From contig CAAGEZ010000016.1 in NCBI GenBank assembly GCA_900768995.1, positions 1-47,168 on the forward strand: a DNA stretch of 47,168 nucleotides. Reading direction: 5' to 3'. Under the pieces are notes generated by a model. That model had not been told where the DNA came from. It searched no databases and saw nothing but the letters and a program-made list of their open reading frames with translations. Positions 16,236 to 25,255 of the stretch are shown here, one piece after another. Both the position numbers and the translations under genes were made by a program. How positions within the stretch are numbered: the first letter of the stretch is position 1; each line of letters begins with the position of its first letter. Source of the DNA: Oscillospiraceae bacterium (lineage in GTDB: Bacteria; Bacillota; Clostridia; Oscillospirales; Ruminococcaceae).

Positions 16236-17231
16236 ATGACAAAGGACGAATACATCAGAAAGTTGCGCTCCAAGCTGAGATTTTTCCTTTCGGCAGTGGA
16301 GATTCGTGACATTGCAGGGGACATATCCGAGGTCTTTGCGGACGGTATCGCTGAGGGGAGGAGCGAGGGGGAGATATGCACCTCTCTCGGCTCTCCCGCC
16401 GATGCCGCAGGGAATATTCTTACCGAGCACGGCATATCGGCGAACACGGGAATGTCACTTGCCAAGACAGTCATATCCGCTGTAATAATGTGGGCGGCTT
16501 TGTATCTGCTGTGGAGCAGTCCGTCTGTGGGCATTTTTGCGGCGGCTGTTTTGCCGGCAGTGCTCCTGCTTATTATTGAGGCGGGAAAGCTTTCGCATCT
16601 GGCGGAGAATAGAGCCTCTGTGCTGTCTATTATCGGCGTTGTTCTTGCAGCCGTGAGCGTTTTCGTCTTTGGCAGGCTTGCTGATGCGGTTTTATCCTGT
16701 AATGAAGCGGCACTTTTACCTTTGGGAGCTGTATTGACTGCAATTGCGGCGGCTATGCTAATTTGTGCGGTGCTGTCGGTGAGGGTGTCACGCTTCGGGG
16801 CGGCAGCTCCCGTATGCGGTGGGGTAATATCCGCTGTAATTATCGGCTTTATGGCATATTCCGCTTTTCACATTACAGAGCGGCATTTTACAGATAGCGA
16901 TATGAGCTATGAAATGATGCAGATAATATACCGCAGTAAATTCCTGAACATTTTTATGATGACCCTGTTTGCATCGGCGGCATTTGTTTTTGTGACCCTC
17001 GGCATAAGAAGAGACAGGCTGACCCTGCCCTGTATGTACGCAGTTATGGGAATTATGATGATACTTTCAAAAGAAAGAGGCATACTCAGAGCTGTTGATC
17101 CGAGTATGCCTGTGGATAATATTATTAAGCTTGTGCCTGTGTCACTTATCATTGCGGCAGCGGGAATGCTGATGCTGTCGGCGGCGGCTGACATTTATCT
17201 TATCCGCAGAAAGGTGAAAAGCAATGGATAA
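16236..17231 (+). CDS. HAAS/DUF1700-type membrane protein
   Basis: A 331-residue membrane protein. Residues 1-65 form the small helical HAAS-like domain (KDEYIRKLRSKLRF, then a GDISEVFADGIAEGRSE acidic stretch and SLGSPADAA), followed by 7-8 hydrophobic segments to the end. Proteins with this domain are typically encoded next to PadR regulators, and the domain is thought to link the membrane part to that regulator. Here the gene comes first and overlaps padR by 8 bases, the reverse of the common order. Start ATG has AGGGCGG 8 bases upstream. No enzyme or transporter motif is seen in the membrane part. Confidence 0.8.
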   Translation: MTKDEYIRKLRSKLRFFLSAVEIRDIAGDISEVFADGIAEGRSEGEICTSLGSPADAAGNILTEHGISANTGMSLAKTVISAVIMWAALYLLWSSPSVGIFAAAVLPAVLLLIIEAGKLSHLAENRASVLSIIGVVLAAVSVFVFGRLADAVLSCNEAALLPLGAVLTAIAAAMLICAVLSVRVSRFGAAAPVCGGVISAVIIGFMAYSAFHITERHFTDSDMSYEMMQIIYRSKFLNIFMMTLFASAAFVFVTLGIRRDRLTLPCMYAVMGIMMILSKERGILRAVDPSMPVDNIIKLVPVSLIIAAAGMLMLSAAADIYLIRRKVKSNG

Positions 17232-17553
17232 GGGACAGATGAAAAAGGGTGTTCTGGAAATGTGTATCCTCCACATCTGCACGGGCACTGATATGTACGG
17301 CTATGAGATAATGAAGCGTGTGACAGAGGCATTTCCCGAAATAAGCGAGAGCACCGTATATGCCGTTCTCCGCAGGCTCAGCACCGACGGCAGCACCGAA
17401 AGCTACACGGGCACGGTTTCGGGAGGCCCTCAGAGAAAATATTACCGCATAACTCCCAAGGGGCGTGAGGAGCTTGCCGCAATGACGGAAATGTGGAAAA
17501 GCACGGTTGCGGCTGTGGGGAAAATTGGTATCAAGGTGTCTGAGAATGAGTGA
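17224..17553 (+). CDS. PadR-family transcriptional regulator
   Basis: A 109-residue winged-helix regulator. The pattern KKGVLEMCILHIC, DMYGYEIMKRV, STVYAVLRRL and RKYYRITPKGREEL is diagnostic for PadR. It is short, with a minimal C-terminal dimerisation helix (subfamily 1). RBS AAAGGTG lies 7 bases before the ATG, inside the HAAS gene. It probably regulates its own promoter through the dyad at 16164-16201. Confidence 0.9.
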   Translation: MDKGQMKKGVLEMCILHICTGTDMYGYEIMKRVTEAFPEISESTVYAVLRRLSTDGSTESYTGTVSGGPQRKYYRITPKGREELAAMTEMWKSTVAAVGKIGIKVSENE

Positions 17554-17580
17554 ATTTCAGGCAGACGATATCAATCAAAC

Positions 17581-18195
17581 TTATCTTTTGTTAATAGCAG
17601 TCTTATTAAACTCCGGAAATATAATAACAAATACAAATAAAATTAAAAAAATTCCTATTAAACAGCCTACAAACAATTTGGCAATCAAGAATGATACACC
17701 AGAGAACAATGTGACCACGTTTTCGTCAGTGTACATTTTTACCGTTTCAAGACCGATAGGATTTACCGAGTACTTATATACGGTATTTCCGACTTTTTTC
17801 TCACGTTCAAGTGGTGGAAAAATATATTCATCATTTTCTTCCCTTTTCACAAATTCCCCGTTAAAATTATAAAAAAATTTGCGGCTGATTTGGTGCATAC
17901 ATATCATATCGTCTTCGCAAGTTACCGAACCAACACCGCCTCGGATATTGCGTATGGTTTCATATTTAATTAGATCACCGTTATTATCATATATGTATAA
18001 ATGATGATATTCGCCGTTAATTGGGTCATTGACTACAACAGCGGTGTTGCGGCTGCTGTCTGTGACAAACCCTGCAACCAACAGCTGATTCTGTAAGTAA
18101 AACGGAATAAAAAATACTAAACACAATATGGTTTCAACTATCAGCACATTTCTTTTAGCCTTGCTGTTAATAAAATCCGCTTTAAATCTGCTCAA
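17581..18195 (-). CDS. Unknown protein with two membrane segments
   Basis: A 204-residue protein I do not recognise. The frame opens at a TTG (18195) with AAGGG about 10 bases upstream. One transmembrane segment lies at about residues 16-40 and another at about 165-193, flanking an extracytoplasmic beta-rich domain with NGEYHHLYIYDNNGDL and a Cys pair (VTCEDDMICMHQ). The DNA is more AT-rich than the neighbours, which may mean horizontal origin. It follows the GH3 lipoprotein gene by 41 bases on the same strand and may share its transcript. Confidence 0.65.
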   Translation of the reverse strand: MSRFKADFINSKAKRNVLIVETILCLVFFIPFYLQNQLLVAGFVTDSSRNTAVVVNDPINGEYHHLYIYDNNGDLIKYETIRNIRGGVGSVTCEDDMICMHQISRKFFYNFNGEFVKREENDEYIFPPLEREKKVGNTVYKYSVNPIGLETVKMYTDENVVTLFSGVSFLIAKLFVGCLIGIFLILFVFVIIFPEFNKTAINKR

Positions 18196-18236
18196 ACCGC
18201 AGCACCCTTTCAGTGATGTTAATACATTATGACCTG

Positions 18237-19484
18237 TTATTTTATAATGCCGAACTCCAGCTTCATAATAAGTATCCTTTTTACGTGAGCGTCAAGGATA
18301 TCGTCGGTGATATCGCCGCTGTTGTAAGCCGCAAGAATGTCGCTGCAGGCGGTTTTGGAGTCTGTAACGCAGAGCATATCATTATCCGCAAGGAGCGCCT
18401 GAACATATACGGAGCCTTCCGACGAATAATTCTGTATTGCGTCCATTCCAAGATCATCGGTGATAACAACGCCGTCAAAGCCCAGCTTGTCACGGAGAGT
18501 CTCGTGGATAACGGGGGAGAGCGATGCGGGAACATCGGGGTCAATGAGGTCATAGACCGTGTGCCCCACCATTACAGCGGGAGTTTTCTCTGTATCAGCG
18601 TTTATTCCCGCTTCAAAGGGCACAAAATCACGGTTATAGAACTCGTAAAGCTCACGGCTGTCGTGGGCGGTGTCCTTGTGGGTGTCGGTGTTTTCGCCAT
18701 AGCCGGGGAAATGCTTAAGGCAAGAGGCAAGATTATTGTCGGCGGCGGTTTTCACGATAGCCGCAACTCCCTCGGCAGTGCCCTCTGCGCCCTGACCCAT
18801 CGTTCGGGGATAAATGTAGCTTGACTGGTCGGTGGATATGTCCGCAACGGGGGCAAGATTGAGGTTTATGCCCATTGATGTGAGGAGCTTTGCCTTTTCC
18901 TCGGTGTCCATTTCAAGGAGCTCCTTGCCGCCACGGCTGTAAAGGAGCTGGGGAGATGAGAACGGCTCGTCACGGTACTGTGTATATGCGCTGACCCTGA
19001 CAACTGTTCCGCCCTCTTCGTCAACGGCGAAAAAGGGGGATATCTTTGCGGCTTCGGAGATTTCGGCGGTGAGTGCGGAAATGCCCTCGGGGTCGCTGTT
19101 CTTGAAATCATTGCCGTAAAGGGTATAGCCGCCGTACTGATATGCTGACATTTCATCGGCGGGGGAGGAGGGCATTCTTGCAAGTATGACCTGTCCTGCT
19201 TTTTCCTCAGTTGTCATTTCCGAAAGCAGCTCATCAGCCCTTTTATTCAGCTTGTCAAGACGCTCCTTGGCGGCTTTTTCAGCCTTTTCCTCTTCGCTTT
19301 CAAACTCCGTTTCGGTCTTGGCAGCTTCCTCGTTTATTGCGTTTATGTCTCCGATGGTTCCGTTTACCGCAGGGGCGTTCTTGCCGATATTGGCATCATT
19401 TTCGATAATCTCACCGATAGATTCGGCGCAGCCTGTGAACATCAAAGCCGCACACAGGGCGGAAATAAGTTTTTTCAGTTTCAA
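18237..19484 (-). CDS. GH3-family lipoprotein, NagZ-like beta-N-acetylglucosaminidase
   Basis: A 415-residue lipoprotein. The start is TTG at 19484 with AAGGA 9 bases upstream. The N-terminal signal has a lipobox ending FTGC (Cys at about 19), so the protein is lipid-anchored. Residues about 75-415 are a single glycoside hydrolase family 3 TIM barrel: KHFPGYGENTDTHKD holds the general acid-base His region of NagZ enzymes, and VVITDDLGMDAI holds the catalytic Asp nucleophile. This family removes N-acetylglucosamine from peptidoglycan fragments. A Lys/Glu-rich spacer (about 50-75) separates anchor and barrel. Confidence 0.88.
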   Translation of the reverse strand: MKLKKLISALCAALMFTGCAESIGEIIENDANIGKNAPAVNGTIGDINAINEEAAKTETEFESEEEKAEKAAKERLDKLNKRADELLSEMTTEEKAGQVILARMPSSPADEMSAYQYGGYTLYGNDFKNSDPEGISALTAEISEAAKISPFFAVDEEGGTVVRVSAYTQYRDEPFSSPQLLYSRGGKELLEMDTEEKAKLLTSMGINLNLAPVADISTDQSSYIYPRTMGQGAEGTAEGVAAIVKTAADNNLASCLKHFPGYGENTDTHKDTAHDSRELYEFYNRDFVPFEAGINADTEKTPAVMVGHTVYDLIDPDVPASLSPVIHETLRDKLGFDGVVITDDLGMDAIQNYSSEGSVYVQALLADNDMLCVTDSKTACSDILAAYNSGDITDDILDAHVKRILIMKLEFGIIK

Positions 19485-19520
19485 AAATATCAGTCCTTAA
19501 ATATTTGTAAATTTAACTAT

Positions 19521-19549
19521 ATTATAATATTTTTCCCCGTTTATGTCAA
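19521..19549 (-). promoter_or_regulatory. Sigma-A promoter of the GH3 gene
   Basis: A perfect TTGACA (19544-19549) and TATAAT (19521-19526) on the minus strand with a 17-bp spacer. Confidence 0.85.
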
Positions 19550-19563
19550 GTTATCATAAAAAT

Positions 19564-19594
19564 AATGCCCTCCAAAAGCGGTTCGGAGGGCATT
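19564..19594 (-). terminator. Terminator of clpX
   Basis: A 10-bp stem AATGCCCTCC/GGAGGGCATT with an 11-base loop, followed on the minus strand by ATTTTTA; it lies 3 bases past the clpX stop. Confidence 0.85.
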
Positions 19595-19597
19595 TGA

Positions 19598-20875
19598 TTA
19601 TTTTTTATCCGATTTTTTTACTATTTCGGGAGCAGCCTTTTCGGTCACACACTTTTCTGTAACGATGACCTTTTCAATGTCATTATCGGAGGGAGCACTG
19701 AACATTGTGTCCTGGAGGATACCCTCAACAATGGCACGAAGTCCTCTTGCACCTGTTTTCTGCTTGATAGCCTCCGCAGCAATAGCCGTAAGAGCCTTGT
19801 CCTCAAATTCGAGATCGATATTGTCAAGCTTGAAAAGATGCTTGTACTGCTTAACAAGGGCATTTTTGGGGTCGGTGAGTATCTTTACAAGTGCCGCTTC
19901 GTCAAGCTCGTCAAGAACGGTGATAACAGGAAGTCTGCCCACCAGCTCGGGAACCATACCGAATTTTACAAGGTCCTGAGGGGTAACGTCTTTGAAGATG
20001 TTCTTCTCCTTTTCGGTTTTGCTTCTGATGTCAGCACCGAAGCCGAGAGTTGTGGAATCCTTGCGCTTTTTGATAGTCTGCTCCAGACCGTCAAAAGCAC
20101 CGCCGCAGATGAAAAGGATATTCTTTGTGTTGACCTGAATGCACTCCTGATTGGGGTGCTTTCTGCCGCCGTTGGGGGGAACGTTTGAAACGGTGCCCTC
20201 AACGATTTTTAAAAGTGCCTGCTGAACGCCCTCACCGCTTACGTCACGGGTAATGGAAGTGTTCTCGGATTTTCTTGCAATTTTGTCTATCTCGTCGATG
20301 TAGATGATGCCTCGCTCGGCAGCCTTTACATCATAATCCGCAGCCTGCAAAAGTCTAACAAGAACGTTCTCAACGTCATCGCCCACATAGCCTGCTTCGG
20401 TGAGAGTGGTGGCATCAGCGATCGCAAAGGGAACGTCCAGTGTCTTTGCGAGAGTTGAAGCGATAAGTGTCTTTCCAACACCTGTGGGACCCAGGAGGAT
20501 AACGTTTGACTTCTGGAGCTCAACGTCATTTTTCTCTTCCTTGCTTCCCGCAGCAATTCTCTTGTAATGGTTGTAAACCGCAACGGAAAGGGCGATCTTA
20601 GCCATATCCTGACCGATGATGTACTCGTCCAGCACAGCTTTTATCTCAGAGGGCTTCTTTATTTTAAGCTCCTTGGGGGCACTGTTCTTTTCAAGTCGGT
20701 CAAAATGTTCGGGATCGGGGATATATCCCAGCTGCTCATTGTTCATAAGCATTTCGTAGCAGTAAACTACACAGCTGTCACAGATATTAGCTCCTCCGGC
20801 GGAAAAAATATTCTGTGCTGCCGTTTCGGGTCTGCCGCAGAAGCTGCAGCGCTTTGGTCCTTTTTCCGAGGGCAT
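19598..20875 (-). CDS. clpX: ClpX, unfoldase subunit of ClpXP
   Basis: A 425-residue AAA+ unfoldase that recognises tagged proteins, unfolds them and feeds them to ClpP. The N-terminal zinc-binding domain is CSFCGRPE...CDSCV (about 10-37). Walker A is GPTGVGKT, the pore loop is AGYVGDDV, Walker B is IYIDEIDKI, the RKH loop is GGRKHPN and the ClpP-binding loop is LGFG (usually IGF). Full length. It follows clpP on the same strand with an 84-base gap that contains a hairpin. Confidence 0.97.
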   Translation of the reverse strand: MPSEKGPKRCSFCGRPETAAQNIFSAGGANICDSCVVYCYEMLMNNEQLGYIPDPEHFDRLEKNSAPKELKIKKPSEIKAVLDEYIIGQDMAKIALSVAVYNHYKRIAAGSKEEKNDVELQKSNVILLGPTGVGKTLIASTLAKTLDVPFAIADATTLTEAGYVGDDVENVLVRLLQAADYDVKAAERGIIYIDEIDKIARKSENTSITRDVSGEGVQQALLKIVEGTVSNVPPNGGRKHPNQECIQVNTKNILFICGGAFDGLEQTIKKRKDSTTLGFGADIRSKTEKEKNIFKDVTPQDLVKFGMVPELVGRLPVITVLDELDEAALVKILTDPKNALVKQYKHLFKLDNIDLEFEDKALTAIAAEAIKQKTGARGLRAIVEGILQDTMFSAPSDNDIEKVIVTEKCVTEKAAPEIVKKSDKK

Positions 20876-20915
20876 TTGTTACCATTCCTTTCCTTGGGGT
20901 ATTATCTTTTTGATG

Positions 20916-20952
20916 TAAAATTGCCCTGCCGCCGAAACGACAGCAGAGCAAT
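20916..20952 (-). terminator. Hairpin between clpP and clpX, partial terminator
   Basis: A 10-bp stem (20920-20929 with 20943-20952, one G-U pair) followed on the minus strand by TTTTAC. It could reduce clpX transcription relative to clpP, since no separate clpX promoter is evident. Confidence 0.6.
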
Positions 20953-20959
20953 GCAAATT

Positions 20960-21550
20960 TTATCTGTGCTCGATGACCTTGTCGATGAGACCATATTCCA
21001 TTGCTTCCTCAGCAGTGAGATAATTGTCTCTTTCGGTGTCACGCTCGATGACATCAAGAGGCTTGCCTGTGTTCTTTGCAAGTATCTCATTGAGCTTCTG
21101 ACGAGTGTAGACCATATGGTCGGAGTGAATTTTTATATCAGTGCACTGACCCGAAATTCCGCCGCCTGAAATAAGGGGCTGATGAATAAGTATCTCGGAA
21201 TTGGGGAGGGCAAATCTCTTGCCCTTTGTGCCTGCGGAAAGGAGGAATGCTCCCATTGAAGCAGCCATACCCATACAGATAGTGGAAACATCGCACTTGA
21301 TGTACTGCATCGTGTCATAGATAGCCATACCTGCCGTGATCACGCCGCCGGGGCTGTTGATGTAGAAAGAAATATCCTTTTCGGGATCCTGTCCTTCAAG
21401 AAACAGCATCTGTGCGATTACAAGGCTTGCGGTGGTATTATTCACGTCCTCGGACAGAATGATTATTCTGTCATTGAGAAGTCTGGAATAAATGTCCATA
21501 CTGCGCTCGCCACGGCCGGTCTGTTCAACAACATAAGGCACTAAGCTCAT
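20960..21550 (-). CDS. clpP: ClpP, protease subunit of ClpXP
   Basis: A 196-residue serine peptidase that forms the degradation chamber for ClpX. The catalytic Ser is in GMAASMGA, the His in EILIHQP and the Asp in RDTERDNY. The start is the ATG at 21550 (MSLVPYVVEQT): the GGAGGTG site is 8 bases upstream, while the GTG at 21559 lies within that site. Gene order tig-clpP-clpX is the common one in bacteria. Confidence 0.97.
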   Translation of the reverse strand: MSLVPYVVEQTGRGERSMDIYSRLLNDRIIILSEDVNNTTASLVIAQMLFLEGQDPEKDISFYINSPGGVITAGMAIYDTMQYIKCDVSTICMGMAASMGAFLLSAGTKGKRFALPNSEILIHQPLISGGGISGQCTDIKIHSDHMVYTRQKLNEILAKNTGKPLDVIERDTERDNYLTAEEAMEYGLIDKVIEHR

Positions 21551-21583
21551 CAGAAACACCTCCGTAAAAAATGTGTGCTTAAA

Positions 21584-22864
21584 TTACTTGATGACTGCGC
21601 TGTCCTTTACGAGCTTGGAAGCCTCGGTAACGAGCATATCAGTCTTGAGAGTTGCGGGGCTTACTACGCTCATAAGCTGGTTGAGAGGAAGCTTGTAGTT
21701 CTCGGACATCTTCTTGAGCTCTTCCATAACCTGCTCATCTGTAACTTCGATGCCTTCGAGCTTAGCGATCTGCTCGAGAGCAAGTCTGAGCTTAACGGTC
21801 TTTTCAGCCTGATCCTTGAAAGTATCTCTGAATGCAGCCTCGTCCATACCTGTGAAGGAGAGGTACATAGGAAGATCAAGACCCTGCTGGGAAAGTCTCA
21901 TCTCGAAATCTCTTACCATTTCGTCGATCTTGTGCTCAAACATAACCTGAGGGATATCAGCGTTCATCTTAGCGATAACTGCGTCATAAACAGCGTTCTC
22001 TGCAGCAGCGTCAGCGTTCTTTGCAGCGTTGTCCTCAAGCTTCTTCTTAAGGTCAGCCTTAAGCTCATCGATAGTATCGAACTCGGAAGTGTCCTTAGCG
22101 AAATCATCGTCAAGGTCGGGGAGCTCGGTTGTCTTGATCTCGTGGAGCTTGATCTTGAACTCAGCGGGCTTGCCTGCCAGCTCTTCCATCTGATAGTTCT
22201 CGGGGAAAGTTACGTTGATTGTGAAGTCCTCACCTGTGGTCTTGCCAACGATCTGCTCCTCGAAGCCGGGGATAAACTGACCGGAACCGATCTTAAGGGA
22301 GAAACCGTCTTCCTTGCCGCCGTCAAATGCCTTGCCGTCCATAAAGCCCTCGAAGTCGATAACTACTGTATCGCCGTTCTCAACAGCTCTGTCCTCAACA
22401 GTGATAAGTCTGCCGTTTCTCTCCTGCATAGACTTGAGCTGGTTGTCAACGTCCTCGTCAGAGATAGTCTTGACATTCTTTTCAACTTCTATACCCTTAT
22501 AATCGGAAATCTCTACCTCAGGCTTAGCGATGCACTTTACCTTGAAAGAAACGCCGTTGTCTTTGGAAAGAGCGGTAACGTCGATCTCAGGGCGGTCAAC
22601 GATATCAAGACCTGCCTCTTCGATAGCAGCGCCTACGATATAGGGAACCATAGCGTTGACAGCATCATCATAGAAGCAGCTCTCGCCGTAAAGCTTCTCG
22701 ATCATCTTTCTGGGAGCCTTGCCCTTTCTGAAGCCGGGAACGTTTATCTTGTTCTTAGCCTTCTGATAAGCAGCCTGAACGGCATTCTCAAATTCCTCGG
22801 CGGTAGCGTCTACCTCGAGTTCATAGATATTTGTTTCAACTTTATTTGTAGATTTTAAGCTCAT
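21584..22864 (-). CDS. tig: Trigger factor, ribosome-associated chaperone
   Basis: A 426-residue chaperone that binds at the ribosome exit tunnel. The N-terminal ribosome-binding domain has the signature GFRKGKAP (about 45-52). A FKBP-type prolyl isomerase domain follows at about 150-245 (GDTVVIDFEGF, FIPGFEEQ). The C-terminal helical arms hold substrates. Normal length. RBS GGAGG lies about 9 bases upstream. It is the first gene of the tig-clpP-clpX run. Confidence 0.97.
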   Translation of the reverse strand: MSLKSTNKVETNIYELEVDATAEEFENAVQAAYQKAKNKINVPGFRKGKAPRKMIEKLYGESCFYDDAVNAMVPYIVGAAIEEAGLDIVDRPEIDVTALSKDNGVSFKVKCIAKPEVEISDYKGIEVEKNVKTISDEDVDNQLKSMQERNGRLITVEDRAVENGDTVVIDFEGFMDGKAFDGGKEDGFSLKIGSGQFIPGFEEQIVGKTTGEDFTINVTFPENYQMEELAGKPAEFKIKLHEIKTTELPDLDDDFAKDTSEFDTIDELKADLKKKLEDNAAKNADAAAENAVYDAVIAKMNADIPQVMFEHKIDEMVRDFEMRLSQQGLDLPMYLSFTGMDEAAFRDTFKDQAEKTVKLRLALEQIAKLEGIEVTDEQVMEELKKMSENYKLPLNQLMSVVSPATLKTDMLVTEASKLVKDSAVIK

Positions 22865-22902
22865 TTACAACATCCTCCATTTTAATACAAGCATATAAAA
22901 AG

Positions 22903-22911
22903 ATTATATCA
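22903..22911 (-). promoter_or_regulatory. Extended -10 promoter of tig
   Basis: TGA-TATAAT on the minus strand about 40 bases before the tig start; the -35 region is poor. Confidence 0.6.
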
Positions 22912-22964
22912 TAGTTTTGCGGATAAAGCTATAGTGTTTTCAACATTTCTGCATTTTGCACAAA

Positions 22965-23654
22965 TTACATTATTTTAACAGGGCAAAATTGCACATAATC
23001 TGCGGATACAAGCTGAAAAACGATGCCGTCTCTCTCACCGTTCACCGCATTCTGATGACCTTTTCTTCCGTGGATATGACCGTACCAGCAACGCTTTATA
23101 TTGTGCCTGTACATCACTTCCAGCAGGTCGGGGTTGTATTCATTCCCGTAAAGGGGTGGGTAATGCAGGAAAACCAGTGGTTCAAGCCCTGCATTTTCGG
23201 CAGATGCAATGGACGTTTCAAGACGCTGTGCCTCTCTTGCCAGCACCTTTGCATCAGCAGGCTCGCTGTCATCATTTATCCAGCCCCTTGTGCCGCATAT
23301 GCCGTAGTTTTCGTAGGCATAATGATTGTTGTGCAGGATAAAAATGCTGTTAAAACCGTTCTCCGCAAGGAAATTATTCATCTTTGCGGCGGTGGTCCAC
23401 CAGTAATCGTGATTGCCTTTGAGAATTATTTTTCGTCCCGGAAGCTCGTGGATATAGCGGAAATCAGCCACCGCTTCTTTCAGCGACATAGCCCAGGAGA
23501 TGTCCCCGGGGACGACTATCGTGTCCTCGGGAGATACCTCTCTGTTCCAGTTTTCCTTTATCCTTTCGACGTAGTTTTCCCACCCGCCGAAAATATCCAT
23601 TGACTTGTCTGACGACAGGGACAGGTGCAGATCTCCCATTACAAAAAGAGCCAT
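22965..23654 (-). CDS. Calcineurin-like metallophosphoesterase
   Basis: A 229-residue phosphoesterase with all five metal motifs: GDLH, PGDIS, GNHDYWW, HYPP and GHIHG. The substrate is not predictable; members act on nucleotides, phospholipids or proteins. RBS AAAGGAT sits before the ATG. It starts 48 bases after the thrC stop on the same strand and may be read with it. Confidence 0.88.
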   Translation of the reverse strand: MALFVMGDLHLSLSSDKSMDIFGGWENYVERIKENWNREVSPEDTIVVPGDISWAMSLKEAVADFRYIHELPGRKIILKGNHDYWWTTAAKMNNFLAENGFNSIFILHNNHYAYENYGICGTRGWINDDSEPADAKVLAREAQRLETSIASAENAGLEPLVFLHYPPLYGNEYNPDLLEVMYRHNIKRCWYGHIHGRKGHQNAVNGERDGIVFQLVSADYVQFCPVKIM

Positions 23655-23702
23655 TTTCTATCCTTTCCATAACAGCGCTGCTGCGTGTCCTTTATAATGA
23701 TA

Positions 23703-25196
23703 TTAAAGTGAGAGTGACTTAAGAACGAAGTCCTTCATATCGTCCTTGCCGATAACGCCAGTGAAGCGGATATCCTTGTTTTTAAGGTCAGCAAGGGACT
23801 TGGGAATGTCATAGCCGGAAACCTCGTGGAGCTTTTCCACCTTGTCGAACTCGTCCATATCGCCTGCTGTGCCGTTGATGGCTTCAAGAACAGCGGTGCT
23901 GAACTTGTAGGGGCTTGCGGTGGAAGCGATAACGGTCTTGGTGTTGTCGCCGGTAGCCTTCTTGTAATCCTCGTAAACCTTGACAGCAACAGCGGTGTGA
24001 GTGTCGAGGGTGTAGGAATATTTGTCGTAGATCTCCTTGATGCACGCCTTTGTCTGAGCGTCATCACAGCAGCCTGCGGCAAAATCAGCCTTAAGCTTTG
24101 CCTTGACATCATCGGTAACTTCATATCTGCCCTCAGATGCAAGCTTGCCGAACCACTCTCTTATCTGAGCGTCATTCTCGCCGCACATAATGTAGAGAAG
24201 TCTTTCAAGGTTGGAGGAAATGAGGATATCCATAGAGGGGGAAACAGTTGTGATGAACTTTCTGTTTCTGTCGTAGATACCTGTGTTTATGAAGTCGGTG
24301 AGGACGTTGTTTGCGTTGGAAGCGCAGATGAGCTTGTTTACGGGCATACCCATATTCTTAGCGTAATATGCGGCAAGAATGTTGCCGAAGTTGCCTGTGG
24401 GAACAACAACGTTTATCTTGTCGCCTGCATTTATCTCGCCGTCCTTTACAAGCTCTGCATATGTAGAGATGTAGTAGATTATCTGAGGTGCAAGTCTGCC
24501 CCAGTTGATGGAGTTTGCGGAGGAGAACATCATACCGCCGTCGGAAAGCTTCTTCTTGATATCCTCGTTTGTAAATACAGCCTTGACGCCGTTCTGGCAG
24601 TCGTCGAAGTTGCCCTTAAGAGCGCATACTGTAACGTTTTTGCCCTCCTGAGTAGCCATCTGACGCTTCTGCATAGCGGATACGCCGTCCTGAGGATAGA
24701 ACACCATAATCGATGTGCCCTCAACGTCTGCAAAGCCCTCAAGAGCAGCCTTTCCTGTATCACCAGATGTTGCAACAAGGATAACTACCTTCTTGTTGAT
24801 GCCTGTCTTTTTGAGGGAGGTTGTTAGCAGATAGGGGAGTATCTGGAGAGCCATATCCTTGAATGCACAGGTGGGTCCGTGCCACAGCTCGAGGACATAT
24901 GTACCCTCGAAGAGGTGGGATATCTCAGCGATATTGGCGGTAGCAAAGCTCTTGTCGTTATATGCATTTTCGGTGCAGTATTTAAGCTCTGCGTCAGTGA
25001 AATCGGTAAGGAACTTCTTGAAAACATAAGCTGCTCTTTCAGCATAGCTCATATCCCCGAGGCTTACGATCTCGTCCATTGAAATTGAGGGTATCTCGGA
25101 GGGAACGAAAAGTCCTCCGTCATTGGATATGCCCTGTACGATCGCTTCGGCAGAGCTGATCTTTACTTCGCTGTTTCTTGTGCTTTTGTAAAACAT
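23703..25196 (-). CDS. thrC: Threonine synthase
   Basis: A 497-residue PLP enzyme that converts O-phosphohomoserine to threonine. The PLP-binding Lys is in HGPTCAFKDMALQ (about 112-124); the phosphate-binding region is in VPTGNFGNILAAYYAK. The length fits the long class of bacterial and fungal ThrC. The N-terminus (FYKSTRN, then ISNDGGLFVP) is typical. No thrA, thrB or T-box leader is visible. An exporter of the threonine/serine type lies 16 kb away at 40993, which may be a coincidence. Confidence 0.96.
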   Translation of the reverse strand: MFYKSTRNSEVKISSAEAIVQGISNDGGLFVPSEIPSISMDEIVSLGDMSYAERAAYVFKKFLTDFTDAELKYCTENAYNDKSFATANIAEISHLFEGTYVLELWHGPTCAFKDMALQILPYLLTTSLKKTGINKKVVILVATSGDTGKAALEGFADVEGTSIMVFYPQDGVSAMQKRQMATQEGKNVTVCALKGNFDDCQNGVKAVFTNEDIKKKLSDGGMMFSSANSINWGRLAPQIIYYISTYAELVKDGEINAGDKINVVVPTGNFGNILAAYYAKNMGMPVNKLICASNANNVLTDFINTGIYDRNRKFITTVSPSMDILISSNLERLLYIMCGENDAQIREWFGKLASEGRYEVTDDVKAKLKADFAAGCCDDAQTKACIKEIYDKYSYTLDTHTAVAVKVYEDYKKATGDNTKTVIASTASPYKFSTAVLEAINGTAGDMDEFDKVEKLHEVSGYDIPKSLADLKNKDIRFTGVIGKDDMKDFVLKSLSL

Positions 25197-25255
25197 AATG
25201 GATTCTTTCCTTTCTGATTGGTATATATCAAAAGCGATAGAAAAACCGCTGATTT

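Noticed and set aside
21575..22858. A 427-residue open frame on the plus strand
   Set aside because: It is the exact antisense of trigger factor, with no ribosome site and a low-complexity Leu/Val/Ser composition; it is a codon-bias shadow.
23826..24827. A 333-residue open frame on the plus strand
   Set aside because: Antisense of threonine synthase; no recognisable domain or start signal.
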